A stretch of 64,000 nucleotides of DNA from JAAGZL01 sp050291725 (lineage in GTDB: Bacteria > Pseudomonadota > Gammaproteobacteria > Chromatiales > Chromatiaceae). The notes below the pieces were generated by a model. The model was given only the letters and a program-made list of their open reading frames with translations, was not told where the DNA came from and made no database searches. Location of the stretch: the NCBI GenBank assembly GCA_050291725.1, contig JBNKKH010000032.1, positions 62,001 to 126,000 of the forward strand, given 5' to 3'. This document shows, piece by piece, positions 50,617 through 60,265 of this stretch (position 1 is the first letter of the stretch; every line of letters starts with the position of its first letter). The translations under genes and the position numbers were made by a program.

Positions 50617-52335
50617 TCAAACCAGCTCACTTTCAGGAGGAAGAAACATCTCGTTATGGGCCTTACCCGCCTCTATCATCGGATACACATTCTCTTCAGG
50701 ATCAATGGCAATATTCATAAAGACCAGCTGATCTTTCATGGCAAATGCCTCCTGCATGGACTTCTCCAGATCCGCCTTCTCAGTGATCTGCATACCTACA
50801 TGACCATAACTTTCAGCTAGCTTGATAAAATCTGGAGTGTCATCCACAGTCGAGTGGGAGTAGCGCTTTTCATAGAAGAACTCCTGCCACTGGCGCACCA
50901 TACCCATGAAACCGTTATTCAAAACCACTATCTTCAAGGCCAATCCATGCTGCTTACAGGTAGCAAGCTCCTGAATACACATCTGGATACTGGCCTCACT
51001 AGTGACCACCACCACTTCCTTATCTGGATGGGCCATCTTTACGCCAATGGCTGAAGGCAGGCCAAAGCCCATGGTCCCCAGACCACCAGAGTTTATCCAG
51101 CGCCTTGGCTCGTCAAAGCCATAGAACTGAGCAGCGAACATCTGGTGCTGCCCCACATCAGAACAGACATAAGCATCGCCATTGGTAACCTTGTGTAGCA
51201 CCTCAAGTGCGTACTGAGGCTTGATAAACTCACTTTTGCGATCATATTTGAGACAGTTTTTACCACGCCACTTTTCGATCTGGTCCCACCAGTTGCCCAG
51301 GGCATCTCTGTCCTGTTCTGCCTTGCTCTCTTTGAGGGCTTTGAGCATATCCTGCATTACCAGGTCCACCGCGCCCACAATGGGAATATCCACCCGTACG
51401 TTCTTGGAGATGGAGGATGGATCTATATCTATATGGATAATCTTGGCATCTGGACAGAACTGCTCCACATGGCCGGTAATCCGGTCATCGAAACGAGCGC
51501 CAATCGCTACCAGCACATCGGTGCCGTGCATAGCCATATTGGCCTCATAGGTGCCGTGCATACCCAGCATCCCCAGGAACTGTTTATCACTGGAAGGATA
51601 GGCACCCAGCCCCATCAGAGTACTGGTTATGGGCAAGCCAAGCTGACGTACAAACTCTCTAAGCTGCTCTGAGGCATTACCCAGAATTACCCCGCCGCCC
51701 GAGTACACAACTGGCCTCTTGGCAGCAAGAATCATCCCTACAGCCTTTTTGATCTGACCGTAGTGTCCCTTGGTTACTGGATTGTAGGAACGGATTGAGA
51801 TCTTTTCCGGATATTTATAAGGAATTTTGATTCCCGGATCGGTTATATCCTTAGGAATATCGATAACTACCGGACCAGGACGCCCAGAACTGGCGATATA
51901 GAAGGCCTTCTTGAAGGTCATAGCCAGGTCATTCAGGTCCTTCACCAGAAAGTTGTGTTTTACACATGGCCGAGTGATACCAACGGTATCTACCTCCTGA
52001 AAGGCATCGCTACCAATGAAAGGTGATGGCACCTGACCGGTAAGCACTACCATGGGGATAGAGTCCATATAGGCTGTGGCTATGCCGGTTACGGCATTAG
52101 TGGCACCAGGCCCAGAGGTAACCAATGCTACACCGGTTTTACCAGTAGCACGCGCATAGCCATCAGCGGCGTGGGCAGCGCCCTGTTCATGGCGCACCAA
52201 AATATGCTTAACATCATCCTGCTTGAAAATAGCATCATAGATATGCAGAACGGCCCCACCAGGGTAACCAAACACATATTCCACACCTTCGTCTTTCAAG
52301 CACTGAACGACGATTTCGGAACCACTCAATTCCAC
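50617..52335 (-). CDS. ilvB: acetolactate synthase large (catalytic) subunit
   Basis: A 572-residue ThDP enzyme. The GTG at 52335 is chosen because GGAGG lies 8 bases before it; the TTG at 52350 overlaps that ribosome site. Signatures are VFGYPGGAVLHIYDAIFKQD, HEQGAAHAADGYARATGKTG, GITRPCVKHNFLVKD and FGLPSAIGVKMAHPDKEVVV. The ThDP motif is unusual: VTSEASIQM where most homologues have VTGDGSIQM; the acidic residue is kept, both glycines are replaced. The second half of the motif, NNGFMGMVRQWQEF, is normal. In some genomes the gene is called ilvI. Confidence 0.97.
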   Translation of the reverse strand: MELSGSEIVVQCLKDEGVEYVFGYPGGAVLHIYDAIFKQDDVKHILVRHEQGAAHAADGYARATGKTGVALVTSGPGATNAVTGIATAYMDSIPMVVLTGQVPSPFIGSDAFQEVDTVGITRPCVKHNFLVKDLNDLAMTFKKAFYIASSGRPGPVVIDIPKDITDPGIKIPYKYPEKISIRSYNPVTKGHYGQIKKAVGMILAAKRPVVYSGGGVILGNASEQLREFVRQLGLPITSTLMGLGAYPSSDKQFLGMLGMHGTYEANMAMHGTDVLVAIGARFDDRITGHVEQFCPDAKIIHIDIDPSSISKNVRVDIPIVGAVDLVMQDMLKALKESKAEQDRDALGNWWDQIEKWRGKNCLKYDRKSEFIKPQYALEVLHKVTNGDAYVCSDVGQHQMFAAQFYGFDEPRRWINSGGLGTMGFGLPSAIGVKMAHPDKEVVVVTSEASIQMCIQELATCKQHGLALKIVVLNNGFMGMVRQWQEFFYEKRYSHSTVDDTPDFIKLAESYGHVGMQITEKADLEKSMQEAFAMKDQLVFMNIAIDPEENVYPMIEAGKAHNEMFLPPESELV

Positions 52336-52801
52336 GTCAAAAACCTCCAACTACTGCCACAGCAACAATAAATGTGCGCTATACGCCGAAAATATCAGCA
52401 AAAATTCACGGAACAGCACAAATTACTAATATTGCATAGACAGGTCAAGGAAAACAGGGGGATAGAGCAAATATTTATCTCCCTGACTCACTATCAGCTA
52501 AACTATGACATACATGAGCAGTATGGCACTGCTAGTGTAGGAGGTAGAGCGACGCAGGAGCCAAAGCCGAGGATGAGGGAAAGATACAAAACAACGAGTT
52601 ATCTCACAATCCCCCCCTCACCCCAACCCTCTCCCCAGAGGGGAGAGGGAGTTAACGGGACAGCAGTGCCTCCATATATATAACGACAAAACCCGAAACA
52701 ACCCAACGCAAGTTAACAAATCACCATATGGACACTTGCCAACAGAGCATTCTGACTCATAATATTGAGTAGGGAAATTAACTATAGGCATTGATACCAG
52801 T
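52336..52801. other. gap between ilvB and the DUF4124 gene
   Basis: 466 bp without a convincing gene. It holds palindromic repeat copy 3 (52612-52649). No leader peptide rich in branched-chain codons and no T-box was recognised upstream of ilvB, so classical attenuation is not supported here. Confidence 0.4.
52612..52649. repeat. CCCTCACCCC-type palindromic repeat, copy 3
   Basis: CCCCCCTCACCCCAACC leads into CCCTCTCCCC (52627-52636), then GGGGAGAGGG (52640-52649). Stem of 10 bp, loop of 3. Same family as 37338 and 50039. Confidence 0.85.
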
Positions 52802-53242
52802 ATGAAAAACAGATCACTCACCTCTATAGCCGTATTGCTACTTATCTGGGCAGGGACAACTTTGGCAACAAGTTATCGCTGGGTGGATGAGAATGGGGTA
52901 ACTATCTATTCGCAATCGCCCCCACCATCTGGAAAAGCAACCATAGTCAAAGCACCACCACCCTCTCCCAGCAAGCCAGGAGAGACTATGGATAAACTCA
53001 AAGCAAAACTTAACGCAATTAACGAGAATAAGAAAAAAGAACAAACCGCAAAACAAAAAGAGAAAGAGGCAAGCAAAAACGCTGAGACCTGCCAGGCAGC
53101 AAAAAAGTACTTAGCTCATCTTAAGCAAGCTGGGAGGATAAAAACTAAAATGGACGACGGCAACTACAAAATCCTGTCAGAGGAAGAAAAAACAGCGAAG
53201 ATGGATAACACAAGAGCAACAATTAAAAAGTACTGCAAATAG
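52802..53242 (+). CDS. DUF4124 domain protein, secreted
   Basis: A 146-residue protein with a signal peptide (LTSIAVLLLIWAGTTLATS) and then the DUF4124 motif YRWVDENGVTIYSQSPPPSG, found near the N-terminus of many gammaproteobacterial periplasmic proteins. The rest is a Lys/Glu-rich helical, possibly coiled-coil part (about 60-100) and a C-terminal stretch with two Cys (about 98 and 145). Function unknown. It is convergent with the TPR lipoprotein gene, with a terminator between. Confidence 0.88.
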   Translation: MKNRSLTSIAVLLLIWAGTTLATSYRWVDENGVTIYSQSPPPSGKATIVKAPPPSPSKPGETMDKLKAKLNAINENKKKEQTAKQKEKEASKNAETCQAAKKYLAHLKQAGRIKTKMDDGNYKILSEEEKTAKMDNTRATIKKYCK

Positions 53243-53265
53243 GCAACAATCGTATTAACAGAAAC

Positions 53266-53297
53266 GAAAAAACCCGAGGATAACCTCGGGTTTTTTG
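53266..53297 (+). terminator. bidirectional terminator between DUF4124 and TPR lipoprotein genes
   Basis: AAAAAACCCGAGG pairs with CCTCGGGTTTTTT, with an A run before and a T run after, 25 bases after the DUF4124 stop codon. It can serve both convergent genes. Confidence 0.9.
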
Positions 53298-53343
53298 TTT
53301 TAAAGCTGAATTCAGCACAAAAAGCTAGTAATCACCCTCTTTT

Positions 53344-55767
53344 TCAGCCTCCAGCACTGGGGTTCTTGGCCTTAATTTCACTTAAAACCTGCTTAGCCTG
53401 CTCCTGCCCCTGAAAAAATCGCCCAAAGCTAAGGGCCTTCTCCAACATGTCACTGGCCTCCTGAAGGCTACCAGCTTTATAGTAAGCCATACCAAGGTGA
53501 TAACTAATATCAGGTATTTTCAACTCTTCGCTATAGGCCCTTTTCAGAATAGTAAGAGCCTCCTTGTTCTCTCCACGTATGTAGTGGACCCAGCCCAATG
53601 TATCTATAAACACAGGGTTTTCCGCTAAAGCAAAGCCCTTGGTTAGTTCTAAAGCCTTATCCAGCTCAGCTTTGTTCGGCTCGCCACGCACCAGTATCAT
53701 TGCCAGATTATTTTTTACTAAATCCAGGTTAGGACGCGCTGCAAGCAGCTTTTCATAAATAGCACGCGCTTTGTCCTGATCACCATTCCTGTCATAGAGC
53801 GCAGCCAGCTTTATCGCCAAATTGAGATCATTTGTTTTTTCATACCCACTCTCAAGAGTAGCAATAGCTTTCGTTACATCCTGGTTAACCAGGCTTATTT
53901 TTGCCAGATTATCGTACGGCACAGGCCACTTGGGGTTAAGCTCATTTGCCTTCTGGAATGCAACTGCCGCTTCATCCAAACGCTTTTGAGTGATAAGAAT
54001 CTCACCCTTCAAGTTATAAGCCAGAAAGTTCTTACTGTTGCGCGTAATCGCCTGCTCCACCATCTCTAGGGCCTTTTCTGGCTGCTTCAGGGTCAGCCAA
54101 CTCTTAGCTACAGCGATTAGCGGCTCAACCGCATTGGGGGAGATTCTCAGAGACTTCTCAAACAACGCAACACTATCTTCAAATTTACCAACACCCTGAA
54201 GAGTCAAACCCTGGTAATAATAACCAGTGGCTTTATCTGGGTGCTTCTCCTGCATCTGCTTTGCGACCTTGGAAAGCTCATCCCATTTTCTCTGTCCAGC
54301 ATATATCTTGGCCATACCCAGCATTATGCCTGCGTGATCCGGCGCAAATTTCTGCATCTTCTTAAGCACAGCTATAGCATCATCCGGCTTTCCAGTCTGA
54401 ACCAGCAGTTGGGCCAACTCAAAGTTTGCAGCTGTCTCCTGAGGACTAACCTGGATTGCAGCCTCAAGACTCTCCCTAGCCAATGCAATTTCTTTTTTCG
54501 CCAAATGCGCTCTAGCCTTCAGCCTGAGAGCTTTTACATTACCTGGATCTTCTCCCAACAAGGTGCGCAGGTCAGCAATGCCTTTGTCACTGTCTTCGGA
54601 AGAAAGAGATATAGCAGCCCGGGTCAGCAGCGCATCCTCATTCTTAGGGTCTTCAGCCAACACACCATCGACCAACGCCTTGGCCTCATCTAGCTTCTTC
54701 TCCATCATCAACAGGCCGGCAATTTTAGTCTTGGCGGCGATACCATCCTTGCCGTTCTTATCTTTATCGGATATGGATTGATAGAGACTCATAGCCTCCT
54801 CAAAGCGTTTTTCCCCTAGATACACCTTGGCCAAGGCAAACTGCAGTTTGTAGTCTTCAGGATTATCCTTTACAAACTTCTGCAGCTCCATCTCAGCCTG
54901 CTCTCTGGTTGCTTTATCTCTTCCCAGGTATTCAACCAGAGCCAATTTAGCGTCGGCACTTTCAGGATTTGCGGCAACAGACTCCCTCAGAACCTTTAAG
55001 GCCTCTGCCCCCTTGCCCTTGGCATGATAGTAAGCTGCAAGTCGATTGCGATTGGCCAGATTATCTGGCTGGATTGCGACCATCTGATTCAGCAGATCAA
55101 ACACACCATCGGTATTACCTGCTTTCTCATACATCCGCGCCAGCAGCAGGTGAATCCCCATGTGCTTGGGATTTTCCTCTACCCCTTTCTTGGCCAGCGC
55201 TATAGCCTTATCCATCTTGCCAAGATCTGCATAAAGGGCGGCAAGAAGTGAGATTGCATCCATATTTTTGGAATCAACCTTCATTGCTGATTCCACATCC
55301 TGGATCGCATCCTCCTTATTGCCCATGCGCGCCTTGGCTAGCCCCTTAAGGAGCATGGCAGCTGCATCGCCAGGCTTCTGCACCAACACCTTATCAGCGG
55401 CTTCAATTGCCTTCTCCGGAGCTCCACTCATAGCATACAGACGCCCCAGATGAGTCAAAGCCCCAACATGGTTAGGATCAAGCTCAACCGCCCGCAAGAA
55501 CAGAGCGTAGGCCTGGCGCCAGTTCTGCTCCTTCTCCATAATTTGCCCTAGCATGTAGTGCCCTTCAGCATCCTGAGGGTCAATTTGCAGTACATTCTTG
55601 AACTCAAGCTTGGCTTTTACGTAGTTACCCTGCTCGTAGAGATCCATTCCGCTCTCAAAATACTTGGTCTTGCGATCCTCAGCCCCGCCACAGGAGGCCA
55701 ACAGTTGAATCAGGGACAGAATCAACAAAATGGAGAGAAGGGGTTTAAAACGTAAATTCCTTGTCAT
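53344..55767 (-). CDS. prsT: PrsT-like PEP-CTERM system TPR-repeat lipoprotein
   Basis: An 807-residue lipoprotein from the ATG at 55767; a GTG at 55773 is possible. The signal peptide ends in lipobox LLASC (Cys about 26), and about 20 tetratricopeptide repeats follow to the end, such as GNYVKAKLEFKNVLQIDPQD and GKPDDAIAVLKKMQKFAPDH. The length, lipobox and repeat number match the TPR lipoprotein that travels with exosortase and exopolysaccharide genes. It is probably a scaffold in polymer export or assembly in the periplasm. The divergent gene on the right begins the polysaccharide locus, which supports the call. Confidence 0.85.
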   Translation of the reverse strand: MTRNLRFKPLLSILLILSLIQLLASCGGAEDRKTKYFESGMDLYEQGNYVKAKLEFKNVLQIDPQDAEGHYMLGQIMEKEQNWRQAYALFLRAVELDPNHVGALTHLGRLYAMSGAPEKAIEAADKVLVQKPGDAAAMLLKGLAKARMGNKEDAIQDVESAMKVDSKNMDAISLLAALYADLGKMDKAIALAKKGVEENPKHMGIHLLLARMYEKAGNTDGVFDLLNQMVAIQPDNLANRNRLAAYYHAKGKGAEALKVLRESVAANPESADAKLALVEYLGRDKATREQAEMELQKFVKDNPEDYKLQFALAKVYLGEKRFEEAMSLYQSISDKDKNGKDGIAAKTKIAGLLMMEKKLDEAKALVDGVLAEDPKNEDALLTRAAISLSSEDSDKGIADLRTLLGEDPGNVKALRLKARAHLAKKEIALARESLEAAIQVSPQETAANFELAQLLVQTGKPDDAIAVLKKMQKFAPDHAGIMLGMAKIYAGQRKWDELSKVAKQMQEKHPDKATGYYYQGLTLQGVGKFEDSVALFEKSLRISPNAVEPLIAVAKSWLTLKQPEKALEMVEQAITRNSKNFLAYNLKGEILITQKRLDEAAVAFQKANELNPKWPVPYDNLAKISLVNQDVTKAIATLESGYEKTNDLNLAIKLAALYDRNGDQDKARAIYEKLLAARPNLDLVKNNLAMILVRGEPNKAELDKALELTKGFALAENPVFIDTLGWVHYIRGENKEALTILKRAYSEELKIPDISYHLGMAYYKAGSLQEASDMLEKALSFGRFFQGQEQAKQVLSEIKAKNPSAGG

Positions 55768-56421
55768 ATGCACACCAGCACCTCATATATAAATTTTATG
55801 GTAATTATCGAGCCATCCTAGAATAGCATCTATTAAGAAACATCTATATGTTTCAAATATTGGGACATAATATCTTGGGCAACTTGATCTATTCAGTTGA
55901 GCCCTACCTTCACTGGCTTCCCAAAATAGCTTTTCTTAGAAGGACATTAACAGAAGTGGCATTATAGCAATCTAATTATTAGACCGTCTAACGTTAGGGA
56001 ACCACAGATTAAAACTCATTCCATCACAATGTCCGTAATTCAACTAATCCGCCAAGCTTAACGGCATACGGCGGCCTCTTCATTCGTCACCCCACAGCCC
56101 CCCCCCTGTTCAATATCCCAAGGCTTGACCGCTGGAACCAGGAATTTCATGTTCCATGCTCCAGCGTAGAAACAAGGCACAAAACAATCAAAGGATAATC
56201 TGACAGTGTCGATTACTGAGTAAATTATCCCTGCACTGGCACTGCGTAACTGTATGAGATCACATGGCAGTAGTGTTACTATTGAAGAATCAAACCGAAT
56301 TATCTATTGTGGTCAATCATTTAGAAAAAAATGACAAAACCAGCATTAACAGCAGATTTTGAGCATCTTTGCCAAGACCCGCGTGAAACCAGCCGCAAGC
56401 GCATATGAATTATGGAACGTA
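55768..56421. other. 654-bp divergent gap between the TPR lipoprotein and wbpP-type genes
   Basis: No coding frame was found. A nested palindrome lies at about 56131-56167 (CGCTGGA ... TCCAGCG outside, TGGAAC ... GTTCCA inside). The gap is long enough for control regions of both directions, but no clear promoter pair was identified. Confidence 0.4.
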
Positions 56422-57477
56422 ATGACTAAATACAAACAACTCCAAGACCACCTGAGAACAAACCAATACACTTGGCTTATCACTGGTGTCGCAGGCTTCA
56501 TTGGCTCTAACCTGTTAGAAAACCTCCTGATACTGAAGCAAAAGGTTGTTGGACTGGATAACTTTGAAACCGGATACCAACACAACATAGACCAGGCTAT
56601 ACAAGATGCTACTGCTACACTTGAGACTGAAGGGCTACCTAGTAACGCCGATAACTTCACCCTCATAGAAGGCGATATAAAAGACCTAGAAACCTGCAAC
56701 AAGGCCTGCAACGGCGTAGACTTTGTCCTCCATCAAGCGGCGCTAGGTTCGGTACCAAGATCCATCGAAGACCCAATTCGTACCAATAGCGCCAATATTG
56801 ATGGCTTCCTGAACATGCTTGTTGCTGCAAGAGACGCAAAAGTGAAACGCTTTGTTTATGCAGCATCCAGCTCCACCTACGGTGACCATCCTGACCTGCC
56901 AAAGGTAGAGGATAAAATAGGCAACCCTCTCAGCCCATATGCAGTAACCAAGGTGGTAAATGAACTCTACGCGAGTGTCTTTGCCAGCACCTACGGCTTC
57001 AAGACCATAGGCCTGCGTTACTTCAACATCTTTGGAAAACGCCAGGACCCAAATGGCGCCTACGCAGCAGTGATACCAAAATGGGTAGCGAGTATATTGA
57101 AAGGTGAAGAGGTCTTCATTAATGGAGATGGAGAGACAAGCCGGGACTTCTGTTACATAGCCAACACAGTACAGATGAATCTATTGGCTGCGCTGACAGA
57201 TAATAGCGCTGCAACAGATCAGGTATACAATGTAGCACTAAATGATCGAACCAGCCTGAACCAGCTCTATGAGATGATTGAAGAACTGTTAATCCAGAAG
57301 GTAAAAGGATTAGAGAAAAAGACCCCCACGTACAGAGAGTTCCGTGCTGGAGATGTACGCCACTCACTGGCGGATATTACCAAAGCTAAGGAACTGCTAG
57401 GGTATGAACCAAGTCATAGAATAGGTGAAGGCATGGTTGAGGCTATGGATTGGTATGTTGGAAGTTTGAAAGCATAA
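56422..57477 (+). CDS. wbpP: UDP-N-acetylglucosamine 4-epimerase, WbpP type
   Basis: A 351-residue SDR epimerase from the ATG at 56422; the frame is open from 56359 but homologues start near TKYKQLQDHL. The NAD site is TGVAGFIGSNLLENLL (about residue 21 on). Further marks are VLHQAALGSVPRSIEDP, YAASSSTYGDHPDLPKVED and the catalytic YAVTK. PNGAYAAVIPKW and NGDGETSRDFCYI are typical of the WbpP/TviC group, which converts UDP-GlcNAc (and its uronic acid form) to the galacto epimer. It supplies a sugar for the downstream polysaccharide genes. Confidence 0.93.
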   Translation: MTKYKQLQDHLRTNQYTWLITGVAGFIGSNLLENLLILKQKVVGLDNFETGYQHNIDQAIQDATATLETEGLPSNADNFTLIEGDIKDLETCNKACNGVDFVLHQAALGSVPRSIEDPIRTNSANIDGFLNMLVAARDAKVKRFVYAASSSTYGDHPDLPKVEDKIGNPLSPYAVTKVVNELYASVFASTYGFKTIGLRYFNIFGKRQDPNGAYAAVIPKWVASILKGEEVFINGDGETSRDFCYIANTVQMNLLAALTDNSAATDQVYNVALNDRTSLNQLYEMIEELLIQKVKGLEKKTPTYREFRAGDVRHSLADITKAKELLGYEPSHRIGEGMVEAMDWYVGSLKA

Positions 57478-57807
57478 AAGCTGGAATCTTTGATATAACA
57501 AACATGCTCATATTTAAATTCTTACGCATCGCAAAATCTGTTACTGCCGTTAAATATCCAACTAGAAAATGGCGTCCCATAGACCCACAGACATTTCCAT
57601 AAACGTACATTTAGTTGATATGAGCAAGTAATGAGCGAGTACATTAAGCGACAGAAAAATTAAGGGCGCATAGTAGATCAGTCGATATTGATTTAGTAGA
57701 CAGCAATCTTTGTGGAGTTAAATGAATGGCAGCATTGTTATTTAGCTTATGGCATCTCACAGAATTAATGCCGCGGTCCTTGTTGAGGAATATTAACTAT
57801 TAAGATC
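57478..57807. other. gap between wbpP-type and flippase genes
   Basis: 330 bp, A+T-rich. A 32-codon open frame (ATG 57504 to TAA 57602; reads KSVTAVKYPTRKWRPIDPQT in part) could be a gene remnant, but I cannot assign it. The A+T content rises from here to the right edge. Confidence 0.35.
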
Positions 57808-59118
57808 ATGGCAAACGCAACTTTAAGACAACAGTTGATAAAGGGATTTAGTGGAAATATGGTATTAAGAATACTTAATACCATATTAATGCTATTGAAT
57901 GGTGTATTACTAGCGAGGCTATTGGGCCCTGAACAGTATGGAATATATGTTTTTGTCCTTTCTGTAGTTGCATTACTTGGCATTCCAACTCAAGAAGGTT
58001 TACCCACTCTTATTGTTAGGGAGGTTGCAAAAGAATATCAATCAAATAATTGGAGGAATTTAAAAGGCCTGTTAATGCTTTCAAATTATTTCGTAATCGT
58101 CTACTCAACTTTAACAATTATAGTTTCTGCAATTACCGCTTGGAATATCTGGAACCCAACAGATATAAAAGCAATATCTTTTTTTTGGGCATTATCACTT
58201 CTGCCATTGGTCGCCTTTGGGAATGCCCGAGGCGCCACCCTAAGAGGGTTCCATAAAGTTGTACAGGGTAATTTGCCTGAACAACTAATAAGGCCATTGG
58301 TGACCGTAAGCCTACTCGCAGTATCTATGTTAGTAGGTTTGGAAGTTTCTTCTGCTCTGGCCGTTCAGTACACATTATTAGGAGCGTTTATTGCTTTTCT
58401 TGCAGGAGCTATATTACTAATAATTAATATGCCGAAGGGTTTAAAATTTAACAAGCCCAGCTATAAGCTTAAAGAGTGGAGTAAAAGTTTAGTTCCCTTG
58501 ATCTTATGGTCATCAATAGATATCCTGAATAGCCAAGTTGCAATTATATTGTTAGGGCTACTTTCATCAGAGGAAAATGTTGCGTTATTTAAAATTGGCT
58601 ACCAAACCGCTTCTTTTGTAGCGATTGGTCTTTTGGTCGTAAACCCTGTTATAGCCCCACACATCGTTCGGATGTATAATAATAGCGAAATAAAGATACT
58701 ACAAAAACTGCTTGTTACTACTTCGATACTTGTCACTTTAGCTGCTGTTCCAATTTTCCTTATTTTTATATTCTTTGGCCATACGTTATTGGGTTTTGTC
58801 TTTGGCGATATATATACTGCCGCATATAATACTTTGCTATTTATTAGTATTGCGCAATTAATAAATGTCATGCTTGGTTCTGGTGGATTGATATTAAATA
58901 TGACTGATAATGCAAAGTCCACTCTAAACGGAAGCTTTATTTCTGCATTTATTAATATTTTATTATGCTTTTTATTAATTCCTTTGTTTGGTTTAAATGG
59001 AGCGGTATTTGCTGTTGTAGTTTCTATAATAATAAGGAACATTATCTGGAGCATAAGTATATACCGTAGGACAGGCATGAATAGCACCTGCTTTTATTTA
59101 AAAGTTTTTGCCAAATAA
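57808..59118 (+). CDS. polysaccharide flippase, Wzx-like
   Basis: A 436-residue membrane protein with about 12 hydrophobic helices. The N-terminus has FSGNMVLRILNTILMLLNGV then LLARLLGPEQYGIYVFVLSV, the usual opening of the MATE/Wzx-type lipid-linked oligosaccharide flippases. It would move undecaprenyl-linked repeat units to the periplasm. The gene is A+T-rich compared with the left part of the window. The glycosyltransferase gene begins 2 bases after its stop codon. Confidence 0.9.
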   Translation: MANATLRQQLIKGFSGNMVLRILNTILMLLNGVLLARLLGPEQYGIYVFVLSVVALLGIPTQEGLPTLIVREVAKEYQSNNWRNLKGLLMLSNYFVIVYSTLTIIVSAITAWNIWNPTDIKAISFFWALSLLPLVAFGNARGATLRGFHKVVQGNLPEQLIRPLVTVSLLAVSMLVGLEVSSALAVQYTLLGAFIAFLAGAILLIINMPKGLKFNKPSYKLKEWSKSLVPLILWSSIDILNSQVAIILLGLLSSEENVALFKIGYQTASFVAIGLLVVNPVIAPHIVRMYNNSEIKILQKLLVTTSILVTLAAVPIFLIFIFFGHTLLGFVFGDIYTAAYNTLLFISIAQLINVMLGSGGLILNMTDNAKSTLNGSFISAFINILLCFLLIPLFGLNGAVFAVVVSIIIRNIIWSISIYRRTGMNSTCFYLKVFAK

Positions 59119-59120
59119 AA

Positions 59121-60218
59121 ATGAAGATTTTATTTATTATTACCAGCTTGGGTGGAGGTGGCGCAGAACGTGTGTTATCAATAATTGCCAACGAGCTATC
59201 TAGAAGGCAAATTGCTGTAACAATTTGTACTTATTACTCTTCAGATACCGCATACACTTTAGATAAAAATATCAAATTGGTACCTCTATTCGAGGAAGGC
59301 GAAATACAAACTAACATTTTTTCTAAAATAATAGAAAAGTTTAAGTTTTTTGTAAGATTTAGACGTTTACTAAAAGAAAATGATATCGATGCGGTTATTT
59401 CATTTATGAAGGGGATGAATGGAAAAGCTATTATAGTTTCAAAATCATCAAACATTCCCGTAGTTGCCACAGAACATACAAATCACAAATGTGGCATGAA
59501 CTTGCTTTCATGGGTAGAACGTCGATGGTTATATAAAATGGCCGATGCCGTTACGGTGTTAACTGATTATGATTATAACGAGTTTTATAAAGGTTTTTTA
59601 ACAAACGTAACCGTTATGCCAAACCCAGTTGATTTCCCGCCAATAAAAATAATGCCGGAAAGAGATAAGACAATCTTAGCATCTGGTAACTTAAATAGGT
59701 GGTTAGGCAAGGGGTTTGATAATTTATTAAAAATATTTTCCAAAGTTGTAGAGGATCATCCTGATTGGAAACTTAAAATAGCAGGTTCAGGAGATGAAGG
59801 GAAAAGGCATCTAATGCTTCTGTCCAAAAAGCTTAACATACAAGAAAATGTTGTATTTTTAGGGTTTTGTTCAAACATAAAAGAAGAGCTACAGCGATCC
59901 TCAATTTTTGTACTGAGTTCCCGATATGAAGGGTTTCCTATGGTATTGATAGAGGCTATGTCTCAAGGCTGTGCGTGTATCAGTTTCGATTGTGTGTCTG
60001 GTCCTGGTGAAATCATAGAAAACGAGATTGATGGTATATTGGTTGAGGATCAAAATATGCAACAAATGGAAGCGGAAATATGCAGGGTTATTGAAAATGA
60101 AAAACTGGGGGAGTATTTAGGTAAAAATGCTATAAATAATGTTCAACGGTTTTCTACCAAAACAATAGTTCATAAATGGCTTGACCTCATCTCTAATACT
60201 ATCTCGAAAACAATGTAG
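59121..60218 (+). CDS. glycosyltransferase, family 4 type
   Basis: A 365-residue GT-B enzyme. The N-terminal domain has the Gly-rich loop ITSLGGGGAERVLSIIANEL. The C-terminal domain has NLNRWLGKGFDNLLKIFSKV, KLKIAGSGDEGKRHLMLLSK, NVVFLGFCSNIKEELQRSSI and FVLSSRYEGFPMVLIEAMSQ, where the E-x7-E nucleotide-sugar site lies. The sugar it adds cannot be told. It probably builds the repeat unit of the polysaccharide. Confidence 0.93.
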   Translation: MKILFIITSLGGGGAERVLSIIANELSRRQIAVTICTYYSSDTAYTLDKNIKLVPLFEEGEIQTNIFSKIIEKFKFFVRFRRLLKENDIDAVISFMKGMNGKAIIVSKSSNIPVVATEHTNHKCGMNLLSWVERRWLYKMADAVTVLTDYDYNEFYKGFLTNVTVMPNPVDFPPIKIMPERDKTILASGNLNRWLGKGFDNLLKIFSKVVEDHPDWKLKIAGSGDEGKRHLMLLSKKLNIQENVVFLGFCSNIKEELQRSSIFVLSSRYEGFPMVLIEAMSQGCACISFDCVSGPGEIIENEIDGILVEDQNMQQMEAEICRVIENEKLGEYLGKNAINNVQRFSTKTIVHKWLDLISNTISKTM

Positions 60219-60265
60219 CGGTGCGGCACCGGAAGTAGGGTATTCTGACTGCCTGGAGAAACTCA

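Noticed and set aside
52336..52801. Leader peptide attenuator for the ilv genes
   Set aside because: No short frame rich in Ile, Leu or Val codons followed by a terminator was found on the minus strand upstream of ilvB.
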